Notes: generated by a model not told the origin, from the letters alone. A stretch of 64,000 bases of DNA from UMGS1696 sp964457685 (GCA_964457685.1 CAYWFS010000003.1:1-64000), one strand, 5' to 3'. Shown: positions 1 to 8,685, counted from the stretch's first letter. Made by a program: numbers and translations.

Positions 1-800
1 GGATGAAGAAGTATCACTTCCCCGTTGTGAGTATTCGATATTATTTTTTCCTTTGCCGCCTCACACGACATTTGATTATCGTTATCCCAATCGGCATATG
101 CGAAGCTCCAGAATATTGTTTTATATCCAAGCTCACTTGCCCACGAAAGATTTTCTTCATTGAATCTTCCCTCGGGCGGTCGGTAGTATTTCGATATTTC
201 CGTTCCCATAGTCTCACGGTAAATCTTCTCCATTGCTTTAAGCTCGGCTGAAAACTCATCTATGCTGTTCATTTTTGTCATATCCTTGTGTTTTGCCGTA
301 TGATTGCACACGGTATGACCCTCATCTATCATTCTCCGAACAAGGTCTGTATTTGTTTTCACAAGATTGTCGAGAATAAAGAATGCTCCGGGAACATTTT
401 CTTCATGAAGCGTATCGAGTATCCGTTCAACATTCCCGTTTTCATAGCCAGCGTCAAAGGTCAGATATATCACACGCTCGTCCTCTCCCAGATAATATCC
501 GTCATGCTCACCTATATAGCTCATTTCGGTAGGAAGCGGTGGTCTTGAGCCATCGTTCATGTGCTTGCAGTACCACCCCACCCCCTCGCTCATGACATTG
601 CAGGTCTCGCAAAAGGTCGCAGCAGTAGCGTCGTTTTTGTTTGTGGGTGCATTCTTCCCTCTTTTCGGAGTAATGTCCTCGCATTCGGGTTCTGAGCTTT
701 CACTTTGGAAAAAGATACCTTTTATTTTTTCACCGAAGCTTCCCACCGCTATCAAGGTACAAGAAAGGACAACAGCAATCGTTTTTTTGACAGAAGCCAT
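1..800 (-). CDS. pdaA: Polysaccharide deacetylase, PdaA-like (3' end cut by window edge)
   Basis: Open reading frame running off the left edge; about 266 codons are visible. The start ATG at 800 has GGGAGG a few bases upstream. Residues 6-22 form a hydrophobic signal or anchor segment. The carbohydrate esterase 4 (NodB) fold is shown by TFDAGYENGN (about 113-122, catalytic/zinc Asp), the zinc pair in NHTAKH (about 166-171), RPPEGRF (about 207-213) and a final LLH motif at the edge. The TFD-x-GYEN form is typical of PdaA, which removes the acetyl group from N-acetylmuramic acid so that muramic delta-lactam can form in spore cortex. It acts outside the membrane. Other sporulation genes in the window fit this. 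Family is secure; the PdaA role rather than a general chitin-deacetylase role is inference from the motif. Confidence 0.85.
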   Translation of the reverse strand, partial: MASVKKTIAVVLSCTLIAVGSFGEKIKGIFFQSESSEPECEDITPKRGKNAPTNKNDATAATFCETCNVMSEGVGWYCKHMNDGSRPPLPTEMSYIGEHDGYYLGEDERVIYLTFDAGYENGNVERILDTLHEENVPGAFFILDNLVKTNTDLVRRMIDEGHTVCNHTAKHKDMTKMNSIDEFSAELKAMEKIYRETMGTEISKYYRPPEGRFNEENLSWASELGYKTIFWSFAYADWDNDNQMSCEAAKEKIISNTHNGEVILLH

Positions 801-921
801 ATTTTTCCTCCCATATCATTATTTTTGCCGTGCATCGTTATTTTTCTCAGAGAGCTCGTGAAATACACCTATTTTTTCTTTCCTCGATTGAGTTTCGATT
901 CCATTCCGACACAAATACCAC

Positions 922-949
922 TTGACTTTGCATAATTTTATGGTATCAT
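922..949 (+). promoter_or_regulatory. Putative sigma-A-type promoter for the NlpC/P60 lipoprotein
   Basis: TTGACT at 922-927 and TATCAT at 944-949 with a 16-base spacer, about 40 bases before the ATG at 987. The region 801-986 separates divergent genes; I see no convincing promoter for pdaA on the other strand. Confidence 0.4.
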
Positions 950-986
950 ATATTTTGTAGATTTTTTTGTTTTTATAGGAGTGTAT

Positions 987-2354
987 ATGCTGTTCAGACC
1001 CCGAATTTTTAATACGATCCTCACTTTTTTGATTATCACGGGGTCATTATTTTCGCTCTCATCATGCTCGATTTTGCGGAGTAACGAAGCCGAGTCGAAC
1101 GAAAAAAACGGAATAATAAGCGACTTTTCCGATACAATGGAAAACGACAGGATAGTTCCGAGTGAAAACAAAATAGACGACAAGGAGACGCTCATGAACA
1201 TCGAGAAAGCAATACGCAGTGAAGCCGTTGAATGGATTGAGCTGTACAACGAGAAATACGGTGAAAATGCCGCCGAAAAGCTCATCCTTTCAAGCTACAA
1301 TATTGAAGAATATAATCACAATTTGATTGAAAGCTGTCCCTCTCTGCACGATATGAAAGCTCCGCCGAAAACTGTTACGGGTAAGGAAGTCAGAGAGGAA
1401 ATCGAGAGATATTCTTTCCCGAACGGAGACAAATACGACAAGCACAAAAACAAAATAAACGATGACGACAGGAAAAAGATAGGCGACAACCGCAACCTCG
1501 ACAACATCCCGGAAAACATCGAAGTGAAATACGGAATAATCACCGACAGATGTGACCTCAGGGGTTTCCCGACAGAGCTTGGCTTTTACGACGGGGAAAC
1601 GGGTTACTACAGTGCAATACAGGAATGCGAGCTTATAACAGGTCTTCCCGTCCTTATTCTCCACGAAAGCAGCGACAAAAGCTTTTTATTCGTGCGTTCC
1701 TACTATTACTCCGGTTGGATAAAGTCATCCTGTGCCGCCGAGTCCGATTTTGATACTTATTTGAGTACCGCATTCCCCGACAGCTTTATAACAGTGCTTG
1801 AACCCGAGATAAAAACGGACGGCACTGCTCTGTCAATGGGGTGCAAGCTTGAGTATGTCTCCGAGGATATGTCCTCATACACCGTGAAGCTTCCCAAAAG
1901 AGACGACAACGGTTCGCTTTATTTCGGTGAAGCAAAAATCGAGAAGGCTCATTCCTGCTACGGCAACCTCGAATACACAATGAAAAACTACTACCGTCAG
2001 GCTTTTGCTTATCTCGATTCTCCATATTGTTGGGGAGGAGAGGGCGGCGGTGTTGACTGCTCCGGATTTGTGTGTGCCGTATTCAGAACCTTCGGCATCT
2101 ATCTTCCGAGAAATACGGGAGAGCAGGAAAAATACAACGGTGAGATTGTATCATTTGCATCCGTGTCAGCCGCAGAAGCACTTGACAAAATAAGAGTCCC
2201 GGCATCGGTTCACAGAAAAGGTCATGTCATGCTGTATCTCGGCTCGAAAAACGGTCAATATTATGTCATACACGCTCCGCAGGGTGGAGAAAAAGTCTCG
2301 GTAATGCAGCTGAATGTTCCCGGCAATCTTACAAACGTCTGCATTATTAAGTAA
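987..2354 (+). CDS. Lipoprotein with SH3b domains and NlpC/P60 peptidase domain
   Basis: Secreted cell-wall endopeptidase, 455 residues. I chose ATG 987 over GTG 981 because AGGAG (977-981) is then 5 bases away. The N-terminus has a signal peptide ending in a lipobox (LSSC), so it should be a lipid-anchored protein. Residues about 180-260 (DLRGFPT, YYSAIQECELITG, GWIKS) resemble the SH3b1-type domain found in bacterial NlpC proteins, followed by a second SH3-like stretch. The C-terminal NlpC/P60 domain has catalytic Cys in VDCSGF (about residue 358), His in GHVMLYLG (about 412) and a third polar residue in VIHA. By family it cleaves peptidoglycan stem peptides, often at D-Glu/diaminopimelate bonds; the exact bond here is inference. 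It stands alone between pdaA (divergent) and an acyl-CoA synthetase. Confidence 0.85.
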   Translation: MLFRPRIFNTILTFLIITGSLFSLSSCSILRSNEAESNEKNGIISDFSDTMENDRIVPSENKIDDKETLMNIEKAIRSEAVEWIELYNEKYGENAAEKLILSSYNIEEYNHNLIESCPSLHDMKAPPKTVTGKEVREEIERYSFPNGDKYDKHKNKINDDDRKKIGDNRNLDNIPENIEVKYGIITDRCDLRGFPTELGFYDGETGYYSAIQECELITGLPVLILHESSDKSFLFVRSYYYSGWIKSSCAAESDFDTYLSTAFPDSFITVLEPEIKTDGTALSMGCKLEYVSEDMSSYTVKLPKRDDNGSLYFGEAKIEKAHSCYGNLEYTMKNYYRQAFAYLDSPYCWGGEGGGVDCSGFVCAVFRTFGIYLPRNTGEQEKYNGEIVSFASVSAAEALDKIRVPASVHRKGHVMLYLGSKNGQYYVIHAPQGGEKVSVMQLNVPGNLTNVCIIK

Positions 2355-2382
2355 TTTACAAAGACTATTCCCCCATTTTCGG

Positions 2383-2411
2383 TTGACTTATGTGTAAATT
2401 TGATATATAAT
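2383..2411 (+). promoter_or_regulatory. Sigma-A-type promoter of the acyl-CoA synthetase-like gene
   Basis: TTGACT (2383-2388), 17-base spacer, TATAAT (2406-2411). It lies in the 113-base gap after the lipoprotein gene, about 50 bases before the SD sequence. Confidence 0.65.
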
Positions 2412-2467
2412 GAGTCTGTGACTAATTTTGTATAAATAATGACAGCTAAAAAACAGGAGGCATCATC

Positions 2468-4210
2468 TTGAAAAAACAAACAAATTATCCTCTTTACGAA
2501 GTAATACCGGTAAATTCTATCCGTGAACTTCTCGACATTGCAGAAGCCGAGGTTCCGGAGAAAATTGCCTTTAAATACAGAATCAAGGACGATAACATTA
2601 AAGAAATAAAGTATACGGAATTTATCCGTGACGTTAATGCAATCGGCTCCGCACTTTGTGAGCTTGGTGTTATCGGCGAACACATTGCTCAGATCGGCGA
2701 AAACAGCTACAACTGGATCAACGTATATCTCAGCGTGCTTGCGGGAAACGGAGTTTATGTTCCCGTAGACAAGGATCTTCCCGAATGCGACCTTATAAAC
2801 ATTTTAAAGCACAGCGATTCCTCCGTTCTTTTCTATTCAAGCAAATACGATGATTTCGTTTCAAAAAATGCGTCCTCCGAGCTTGCCGATTTCCACTATT
2901 TCGTAAGAATCTGCAACAACGAAGAAAAGGCAGACGAAATTCCAGAATACTTTGCGACAAGCCCTCGCTTCCTTTCCTTTAAAAAGCTCAAGGAGCATGG
3001 TTATGAGCTTATCGACGGTGGCTACGACGAATATCTCAAGCGTCACAGTGAACCTCACGACCTCAAAATGATAGTATACACCTCCGGCACAACGGGAATT
3101 GCAAAGGGTGTTATGCTTTGTGAACACAACCTCATCTCCATCGTTTACTACGGACTCCAGGTATCTACTGTATATGAAACATACCTTTCCGTGCTTCCTT
3201 ATCACCACACCTATGAAGCGGTTGCCGGTCTTCTTGTTTCCCTCCATCATCACTCAACGATTTGCATAAACGAGAACCTCAAAACCGTTATGAAAAACCT
3301 TGTCGCCTACAAACCCGACTACATTTACCTTGTTCCTGCCTTTGCCGAGGAATTCTATCGCAGAATTTGGTCTACGGCAAAAAAATCCGGCAAGGAAAGC
3401 GGACTCAAGGCTCTTATCAAAACAAGCAACAGTCTCCGCAAGGTCGGTATTGATATGCGTCACAAGTTCTTCTCGACAATTCACGAAAACTTCGGCGGAA
3501 ATTTGAAGAAAATAGTATGCGGAGGAGCCCCCATTCGTCCCGAAATAGGCGAATTCTTCGACAACATCGGTATCAACCTCATAAACGGCTACGGCATCAC
3601 CGAATGTTCTCCCCTTGTTGCGGCTAACCGTGACTTCTTCAACGACTGCAACACTGTCGGCTGTGTTCTTCCCTGCTGTGAACTGAAGCTTGAAGATGTA
3701 ACCCCTGACGGAATCGGCGAGATTTGCGTAAAGGGTGATATAGTAATGCTCGGCTACTACAAAATGCCTGCCGAAACTGCCGAGGTGCTTTCCGATGACG
3801 GCTGGTTCAGAACAGGCGACTACGGCATGATAAACGACAAGGAACAGCTCGTTATCACCGGTAGAAAGAAGAACATTATTGTACTTTCAAACGGAAAGAA
3901 TATTTACCCCGAAGAAATCGAAAACTACATTCAGAATATTCCCTATGTCAAGGAAGTTGTTGTATACGGTCTGAAAAACGAATTCGGCGAAGAGACAAAG
4001 CTTTGTGCCGAGGTATTCCTGAATGCCGAAAAGCTTGAGGAGCTTGGAATAACAGAGCCTGCCGAGAAGCTGAAAAAGGATATTTCAAACGCAACCTCCG
4101 CACTTCCCTCTTACAAAAATATAGGTAAGATTGTCATTCGCACAAAGGAATTCGACAAGACTACCACAAACAAGATAAAGCGTCAGAGCATAAGTGCGAA
4201 CGAAGAATAA
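2468..4210 (+). CDS. AMP-dependent acyl-CoA synthetase/ligase
   Basis: ANL-superfamily adenylating enzyme of 580 residues. Start is TTG at 2468 with AGGAGG (2455-2460) 7 bases upstream. Visible motifs: P-loop-like YTSGTTGIAKGVML (about 203-216), YGITECSPLVA (about 375), GWFRTGDYG (about 447), hinge region GRKKNIIVLSNGKN (about 464) and a C-terminal TTTNKIKRQS with the conserved catalytic Lys. This order is that of long-chain fatty acyl-CoA synthetases, which turn a fatty acid, ATP and CoA into acyl-CoA, AMP and pyrophosphate. No membrane segment or carrier-protein domain is evident. It has its own promoter and terminator, so is monocistronic. A function as acyl-ACP synthetase or aryl-acid ligase cannot be excluded; substrate is unknown. 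Confidence 0.85.
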   Translation: MKKQTNYPLYEVIPVNSIRELLDIAEAEVPEKIAFKYRIKDDNIKEIKYTEFIRDVNAIGSALCELGVIGEHIAQIGENSYNWINVYLSVLAGNGVYVPVDKDLPECDLINILKHSDSSVLFYSSKYDDFVSKNASSELADFHYFVRICNNEEKADEIPEYFATSPRFLSFKKLKEHGYELIDGGYDEYLKRHSEPHDLKMIVYTSGTTGIAKGVMLCEHNLISIVYYGLQVSTVYETYLSVLPYHHTYEAVAGLLVSLHHHSTICINENLKTVMKNLVAYKPDYIYLVPAFAEEFYRRIWSTAKKSGKESGLKALIKTSNSLRKVGIDMRHKFFSTIHENFGGNLKKIVCGGAPIRPEIGEFFDNIGINLINGYGITECSPLVAANRDFFNDCNTVGCVLPCCELKLEDVTPDGIGEICVKGDIVMLGYYKMPAETAEVLSDDGWFRTGDYGMINDKEQLVITGRKKNIIVLSNGKNIYPEEIENYIQNIPYVKEVVVYGLKNEFGEETKLCAEVFLNAEKLEELGITEPAEKLKKDISNATSALPSYKNIGKIVIRTKEFDKTTTNKIKRQSISANEE

Positions 4211-4227
4211 GCTTTAAACAAAAAATC

Positions 4228-4270
4228 CCATCCGTGAAGCCTAAAAAAACGGCAACATGAATGGTTTTTT
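4228..4270 (+). terminator. Intrinsic terminator after the acyl-CoA synthetase gene
   Basis: Imperfect 14-base-pair stem (4228-4241 with 4251-4264, three mismatches) with an A-rich loop, followed by T6 or more on the plus strand. Confidence 0.7.
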
Positions 4271-4505
4271 TCTTTTATACGATAAAAACAAAAATTGCTC
4301 CGAACCACGCCATCATAAGACGCTGTAAATCGGAGCAAATATTTTTTAAGCTTATCCGTAGCCGATTTTAATCGACAGTGGATAATGTATCAAAAAGCCT
4401 TACGGCTGTTGTTTTCCCAATAAAGGGGCATACGACTACCCGAAAAAGTATCCTCTCTGATACTCTTTCGTCATTACTTAAAACGGTTCTCTGCTAAACT
4501 TTAAA
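4271..4505. other. Structured gene-free region with several hairpins
   Basis: No reading frame here looks coding. A perfect 9-base-pair stem (TTGCTCCGA 4295-4303 with TCGGAGCAA 4330-4338) has T-rich flanks on both strands and could be a bidirectional terminator. Further on, reading the minus strand downstream of the HPr-like gene, there are a GTATC/GATAC hairpin (about 4448-4464), a short AGCC-GTAA-GGCT stem followed by T5 (about 4393-4408), and a TTATCC/GGATAA stem (about 4352-4386). This may be a long 3' untranslated region with a terminator, or a small RNA. I do not recognise a known RNA family. Confidence 0.35.
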
Positions 4506-4739
4506 TTACTTTATAAACTTTTCGAAATCGAAGTAGCAGTCATGCTCTGTTTCAACGTAGATTTCATCCCACGAAACCTTTGCGAGGGTTACGCCGAGGA
4601 AGCTCTTTGCGTTGAGTCTGTGCTTACCGTTTACAAGTGTAACATCGTAAGGACACTTTGATGCAATGCGTGCAAATTCGAGAATATCGTTTGTGGTAAC
4701 AAGTTCAACTTTGTAAAGATATTTGCTGTTGCAGATCAT
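4506..4739 (-). CDS. HPr-like protein lacking the active-site histidine
   Basis: 77 residues, about the size of HPr (85-88). Strong SD (GGAGG) before ATG 4739. The middle matches the HPr regulatory-serine region: NAKSFLGV aligns with NAKSILGV around Ser46 of HPr, and the C-terminus (IYVETEHDCYFDFEKFI) matches the last strand and helix of the HPr fold. The HARPA phosphorylation loop around His15 is absent: the equivalent stretch reads TTNDILEFARIASK. By analogy with Crh of Bacillus, it could have a regulatory role through the serine but cannot pass phosphate in the PTS. Such His-less HPr-like proteins occur in Clostridia; function is not established. It is monocistronic, with a good promoter at 4838-4865. 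Confidence 0.75.
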   Translation of the reverse strand: MICNSKYLYKVELVTTNDILEFARIASKCPYDVTLVNGKHRLNAKSFLGVTLAKVSWDEIYVETEHDCYFDFEKFIK

Positions 4740-4837
4740 AAGATAACCTCCGTTACATTGATTGCCTTCTCTGACAATCTGACAAAATTTTTAATCTCGG
4801 CTTCGGGATTTTTCTTTATTTCCCCTTGCCGAACTAT

Positions 4838-4865
4838 ATTATACTCATTTTTTTCTCAAAGTCAA
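4838..4865 (-). promoter_or_regulatory. Sigma-A-type promoter of the HPr-like gene
   Basis: On the minus strand TTGACT (4865-4860), 16-base spacer, TATAAT (4843-4838). The leader to the ATG would be roughly 90 bases. The rest of the 367-base gap 4740-5106 holds only this promoter and the candidate sigma-G promoter; no coding frame is seen. Confidence 0.7.
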
Positions 4866-5041
4866 GGGGTAAAAAACATGTTCTCCGTATTGACCTAATC
4901 GGCTAATCGAGCGAAAAATGCGATTGTTGCTTTTGCACAATTTTTGAACCCGTTTTTTGTGCAACCACAACATATAACGGGCGTTTTTAAGCCGTTTTTA
5001 GCGAACACACATTCTATATTGTCATTTCAAACAAATAAACG

Positions 5042-5071
5042 GGATAAACTCGTGCTTTTATGAGCATAATA
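5042..5071 (+). promoter_or_regulatory. Candidate sigma-G promoter of spoVAD-spoVAE
   Basis: GGATA (5042-5046), 18-base spacer, CATAATA (5065-5071). The forespore sigma-G consensus is GHATR-18-CATNHTA, so there is one mismatch and exact spacing. Transcription would start near 5079, about 28 bases before the ATG. The spoVA operon is sigma-G dependent in Bacillus subtilis, which supports the call; it rests on a short motif only. Confidence 0.5.
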
Positions 5072-5106
5072 ATGAGTACAACAAAATCACTGTTTGGAGA
5101 AGTATT

Positions 5107-6144
5107 ATGAAAAATAACGGATTTTCTCTCTCTCGGCGAGTTTTCATTCTGTCCTCGGGGTCTGTGTGCGGACAAAAGGAAAAAAACGGTCCTCTCGGAA
5201 AGCTTTTCGATATTTCGGGTGACGATAAATTCGGAAAAGACACATGGGAAAAGTCGGAATCCGAAATGCAACGTCTCGCACTGAACGTAGCCATAAACAA
5301 AAGCGGTATTCAAAGAGAAGATATAGACTTAATTTTCGCCGGAGACCTTATAAATCAGTGTATTTCTTCAAGCTTCGGGCTTATTTCTTTTGATTTGCCT
5401 TTTCTAGGGCTGTTCGGTGCCTGCTCCACTTCCGCAGAGGGAATGATAATGAGTGCCGTGTATGCTTCATCCGTATGCAAACGCTGTGCCTCGGTTACCT
5501 CATCCCATTTCTGCACAGCTGAGAGACAGTTCCGATACCCTCTCGAATACGGCGGTCAGCGTCCTCCGACATCGCAGTGGACAGCTACGGGAAGCGGTGC
5601 ATTCATCTTCTCATCCGACGAAAACGACCTGAGACGTATAAATTACGACTATATCCCCGAAATCGTCTCGGTAATGCCGGGTAGACTTATTGACAGCGGA
5701 ATAAAGGACTCATCAAACATGGGTGCGGCAATGGCTCCTTCCGCTGTAGACACATTTGAAAGCTTTTTCACGACACATTCCCCAAACGAATATGACCTTA
5801 TTATTACGGGAGACCTCGGTCGTGAAGGAAGTGCGATTCTCATCGACTTATTGAAGGCTCGCAGAATCGATATTTCAAAAAATCACGTTGACTGCGGAAT
5901 GATGCTGTATACAAGCGACTCCTCCGACACTCACGCAGGTGCATCGGGTTGTGGTTGCAGTGCAATAGTAATGGCGGCGGATATTCTCGAAAACATACGA
6001 ACGGGGCGACTTAAAAAGATTATATTTGCGGCAACGGGAGCGATAATGAACACTTTATCGGTAAATCAAGGTCAAAGCATACCCGGTATCGCACATCTCG
6101 TGGAAATAGCAGGTTACAAAAACAAATTCAAGGAGGAAAAATAA
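5107..6144 (+). CDS. spoVAD: Stage V sporulation protein AD
   Basis: 345 residues, close to the usual length of SpoVAD. The ATG has GGAG 7 bases upstream. The protein has the thiolase-like fold seen in SpoVAD; characteristic stretches are RVFILSSGSVCGQKEKNGPL at the N-terminus, IFAGDLINQCISSSFG (about 77-92), LFGACSTSAEG (about 100-110), ITGDLGREGS (about 235) and HVDCGMMLY. SpoVAD is part of the SpoVA channel that moves dipicolinic acid into the forespore and out at germination, and it binds dipicolinate directly. It sits 1 base before spoVAE. The usual partner spoVAC is not upstream here, unlike the common Clostridia order spoVAC-D-E. Confidence 0.95.
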   Translation: MKNNGFSLSRRVFILSSGSVCGQKEKNGPLGKLFDISGDDKFGKDTWEKSESEMQRLALNVAINKSGIQREDIDLIFAGDLINQCISSSFGLISFDLPFLGLFGACSTSAEGMIMSAVYASSVCKRCASVTSSHFCTAERQFRYPLEYGGQRPPTSQWTATGSGAFIFSSDENDLRRINYDYIPEIVSVMPGRLIDSGIKDSSNMGAAMAPSAVDTFESFFTTHSPNEYDLIITGDLGREGSAILIDLLKARRIDISKNHVDCGMMLYTSDSSDTHAGASGCGCSAIVMAADILENIRTGRLKKIIFAATGAIMNTLSVNQGQSIPGIAHLVEIAGYKNKFKEEK

Positions 6145-6145
6145 T

Positions 6146-6520
6146 ATGGATATACTTCTTGGTTACGTTCGTGCGTTCGTTGTAGGCGGTCTGTTTTGCG
6201 TCATAGCTCAAATTCTAATAGACAAGACTACTCTCACCCCGGCAAGAATACTCGTCTCATACGTTGTCGCAGGGGTGTTTCTCGGTGCGATAGGAGTTTA
6301 TGAGCCTCTGATAGATTATGCGGGGGCGGGTGCAAGTGTGCCTCTTACGGGATTCGGCTACCTTATCAGTCGTGGGGTTCGTGAAGCTGTTGACCGGGAC
6401 GGACTTCTCGGTGTGCTTACGGGAGGACTTACCTCAAGCTCGGGAGGGATAACTGCGGCTTTATTTTTCGGACTTGTATTTTCGCTGATATTCAAAAGCA
6501 AGGTCAAAAGTACAAAATAG
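6146..6520 (+). CDS. spoVAE: Stage V sporulation protein AE (SpoVAEb type)
   Basis: 124-residue integral membrane protein with about four hydrophobic segments and the SpoVAE signature GAGASVPLTGFGYLISRGV (about 51-69) plus a Gly/Ser-rich SSGGITAALFFG near the C-terminus. It is a subunit of the dipicolinate channel in the spore inner membrane. The AGGAGG used as its SD lies in the last codons of spoVAD and the genes are 1 base apart, so they are translationally linked and should share the candidate sigma-G promoter. No clear terminator is seen directly after it; GH127 has its own promoter from 6582. Confidence 0.92.
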   Translation: MDILLGYVRAFVVGGLFCVIAQILIDKTTLTPARILVSYVVAGVFLGAIGVYEPLIDYAGAGASVPLTGFGYLISRGVREAVDRDGLLGVLTGGLTSSSGGITAALFFGLVFSLIFKSKVKSTK

Positions 6521-6581
6521 ATTTCCGTTTTTAATTTACGGTCAAGGTGAATGGTAAAATTGATTAAATTCAATATCCCTA

Positions 6582-6610
6582 TTGCTAAAATTATTATCAT
6601 TTGTTATAAT
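6582..6610 (+). promoter_or_regulatory. Sigma-A-type promoter of the GH127 gene
   Basis: TTGCTA (6582-6587), 17-base spacer, perfect TATAAT (6605-6610), about 30 bases before the start codon. This also argues against starting translation upstream at 6551. Confidence 0.7.
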
Positions 6611-6643
6611 ATCAACAGTATTATTAAACTATGGAGGTTTAAC

Positions 6644-8587
6644 ATGAAACTCATAGAAAGCAGCTTCACACCACTGAAAAACGTAAAGATAAACGATAAA
6701 TTCTGGGGACGTTATACAGATATCGCTATCAACGAAATAATTCCGTATCAGCTTAAAGCGATAAACGACGAGGTACCCGACACCGAACCGAGCCACGCAG
6801 TCAAAAACTTTAAGATTGCGGCAGGACTTGAGGAGGGTGAGTTCAAGGGATATGTATTCCAGGACAGCGACGTTGCAAAATGGATAGAAGCAGTAGCGTA
6901 TAGCCTTACCGTTTCTCCGAATCCCGAGCTTGAAAAAACAGCGGACGAGCTTATCGAAATAATCGAAAAGGCACAGGACGAGGACGGCTATCTTGACACC
7001 TACTTCCAGCTCAGAGCCCCCGATCAGAAATTCACAAACCTCTGCGACTGTCATGAGCTTTACTGTGCAGGTCACATGACTGAGGCGGCTGTCGCATATT
7101 ATGAAGCTACGGGCAAGGACAAGCTTCTCCGTGTCGTATGCAAGTTCGTTGACCTTATAGACTCAAAGATCGGCCCCGAGGAAGGAAAGCTCCACGGATA
7201 TTCAGGTCACCCCGAAATAGAGCTTGCACTTATGAAGCTATACCGTGCGACAAACAACAAAAGATACCTGAAGCTTTGCGAATACATGATAAACGAAAGA
7301 GGTAAAGCCCCGAACTTCTTCATGGAAGAGCTTAAAGCAAGGGATTACAAGAGCTTTTGGGGCGGTCACGAACAGCGTCATGTAGATCTCCCCTATTGTC
7401 AAGCACACAAGCCTCTCCGTGAGCAGACAGAGCCTATCGGACACTCCGTAAGAGCAGGCTATCTCTACACGGGAGCGGCAGATCTTGCGGCAGAAACAGG
7501 GGATGAAAGTCTCAAAAAGGCTATGGAAACTCTTTGGGATTCTACTGTACGCAAGCAGATGTACATCACGGGCGGTGTAGGCTCTCAGGTATACGGTGAA
7601 GCGTTCTCGTTTAACTACCATCTCCCGAACGACACGGCATACACGGAGACCTGTGCGGCAATCTCGTTTGCGTTCATGGCAAAGCAGATGCTCAGAATGG
7701 ATGCAGACCGCAAATACTCCGATGTTCTCGAAAGACTTATATACAACGGAACGATAAGCGGCATGGCTCTCGACGGTCACCACTTCTTCTACACCAATCC
7801 CCTTTCGGTTTGGGAAGAAGCTACACAAAGAGCAGGGGTATGCTCACACATTCAGAGTAAACGTCCGGGTTGGTTCGGCTGTGCTTGCTGTCCCCCCAAC
7901 CTCGCAAGACTTATAACCTCCCTCGGAAGCTATATTTATTCCTCAAACGAAACAACGATATTTAACCATCTCTACATCGCAGGAGAGGCTGAAATAGAGG
8001 TCGGCAATCAGAACGTCAAGCTGACGCAGAAAGGCAACTACCCCTGGAGCGGCAACATCACCTTTGAAATGGGAGAAGGAAGCTACATTTTTGCAACAAG
8101 AATCCCGTCATGGGCAAGAGACTTCAGAATCTTTAAAAACGGCGAAGAGATACACCCCGAAATTAAAAAGGGCTACGCTTATATCTCGGGAGACTGGCAC
8201 GACGGAGACGTTATCGAGCTGACTCTCCCCATGCCCATCGAATTTGTTGAAGCTAATCCCCTGCTCCGCGAAGACAACGGAAAAGTTGCGATAATGAGAG
8301 GACCCGTTGTATACTGCATTGAATCCGCCGACAACGGAGATGTTCTCGACAGTCTCAGAATAAGCGATTTCTCCGCGTTCTCTACTTATTCCGATGATTC
8401 TCTCTTTAACGGTGCGGTATATATCAAGGGTACTGCAATGAAGAGAAAGGCCTGGCAGGACGGAGACGCACTCTACCGTGCAATTGACTCCTCAAACGAA
8501 GAGCCTGTCGAAATAAAGGCACTCCCCTATGCATTCTGGGATAACCGTGAAGACACAAGAGAAATGAATGTTTGGATAAGAATCTGA
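6644..8587 (+). CDS. Glycoside hydrolase family 127 (beta-L-arabinofuranosidase type)
   Basis: 647 residues from ATG 6644, which has GGAGG 7 bases upstream; the frame is open further up but runs through the promoter. This is the former DUF1680 family. An alpha/alpha-barrel catalytic core is followed by beta domains. The family's zinc-thiolate catalytic site is visible: YTETCAAISF (Glu about 334, Cys about 336) and CACCPPNLARL (Cys about 412-415); in the characterised bifidobacterial enzyme HypBA1 the equivalent Cys acts as nucleophile. No signal peptide, so it is probably cytosolic and works on imported arabino-oligosaccharides. Family members differ in substrate (arabinofuranose, other uronic or aceric acid sugars), so the exact sugar is uncertain. 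No sugar transporter gene is adjacent. Confidence 0.88.
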   Translation: MKLIESSFTPLKNVKINDKFWGRYTDIAINEIIPYQLKAINDEVPDTEPSHAVKNFKIAAGLEEGEFKGYVFQDSDVAKWIEAVAYSLTVSPNPELEKTADELIEIIEKAQDEDGYLDTYFQLRAPDQKFTNLCDCHELYCAGHMTEAAVAYYEATGKDKLLRVVCKFVDLIDSKIGPEEGKLHGYSGHPEIELALMKLYRATNNKRYLKLCEYMINERGKAPNFFMEELKARDYKSFWGGHEQRHVDLPYCQAHKPLREQTEPIGHSVRAGYLYTGAADLAAETGDESLKKAMETLWDSTVRKQMYITGGVGSQVYGEAFSFNYHLPNDTAYTETCAAISFAFMAKQMLRMDADRKYSDVLERLIYNGTISGMALDGHHFFYTNPLSVWEEATQRAGVCSHIQSKRPGWFGCACCPPNLARLITSLGSYIYSSNETTIFNHLYIAGEAEIEVGNQNVKLTQKGNYPWSGNITFEMGEGSYIFATRIPSWARDFRIFKNGEEIHPEIKKGYAYISGDWHDGDVIELTLPMPIEFVEANPLLREDNGKVAIMRGPVVYCIESADNGDVLDSLRISDFSAFSTYSDDSLFNGAVYIKGTAMKRKAWQDGDALYRAIDSSNEEPVEIKALPYAFWDNREDTREMNVWIRI

Positions 8588-8609
8588 TTTTTAAACATCT
8601 TTAAAATAT

Positions 8610-8685
8610 CCGCTTTTCGATGAATATTTACACCTGTTTGCAACAATAATAATCAGGTAAATATCATTGAAAGGCGGTATTTTTT
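8610..8685 (+). promoter_or_regulatory. Long hairpin with T tract covering the rubrerythrin SD
   Basis: Arms 8610-8636 and 8654-8677 pair almost throughout (CCGC/GCGG base, CGATG-ATATTT middle, ACCTG/CAGGT top, two small bulges), loop 8637-8653. It is followed by TATTTTTT and then ATG at 8686. The 3' arm contains AAAGGCGG, the only SD-like sequence for rubrerythrin. It can serve as the terminator of the GH127 gene, but the same element would hide the SD on read-through RNA. Confidence 0.55.
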
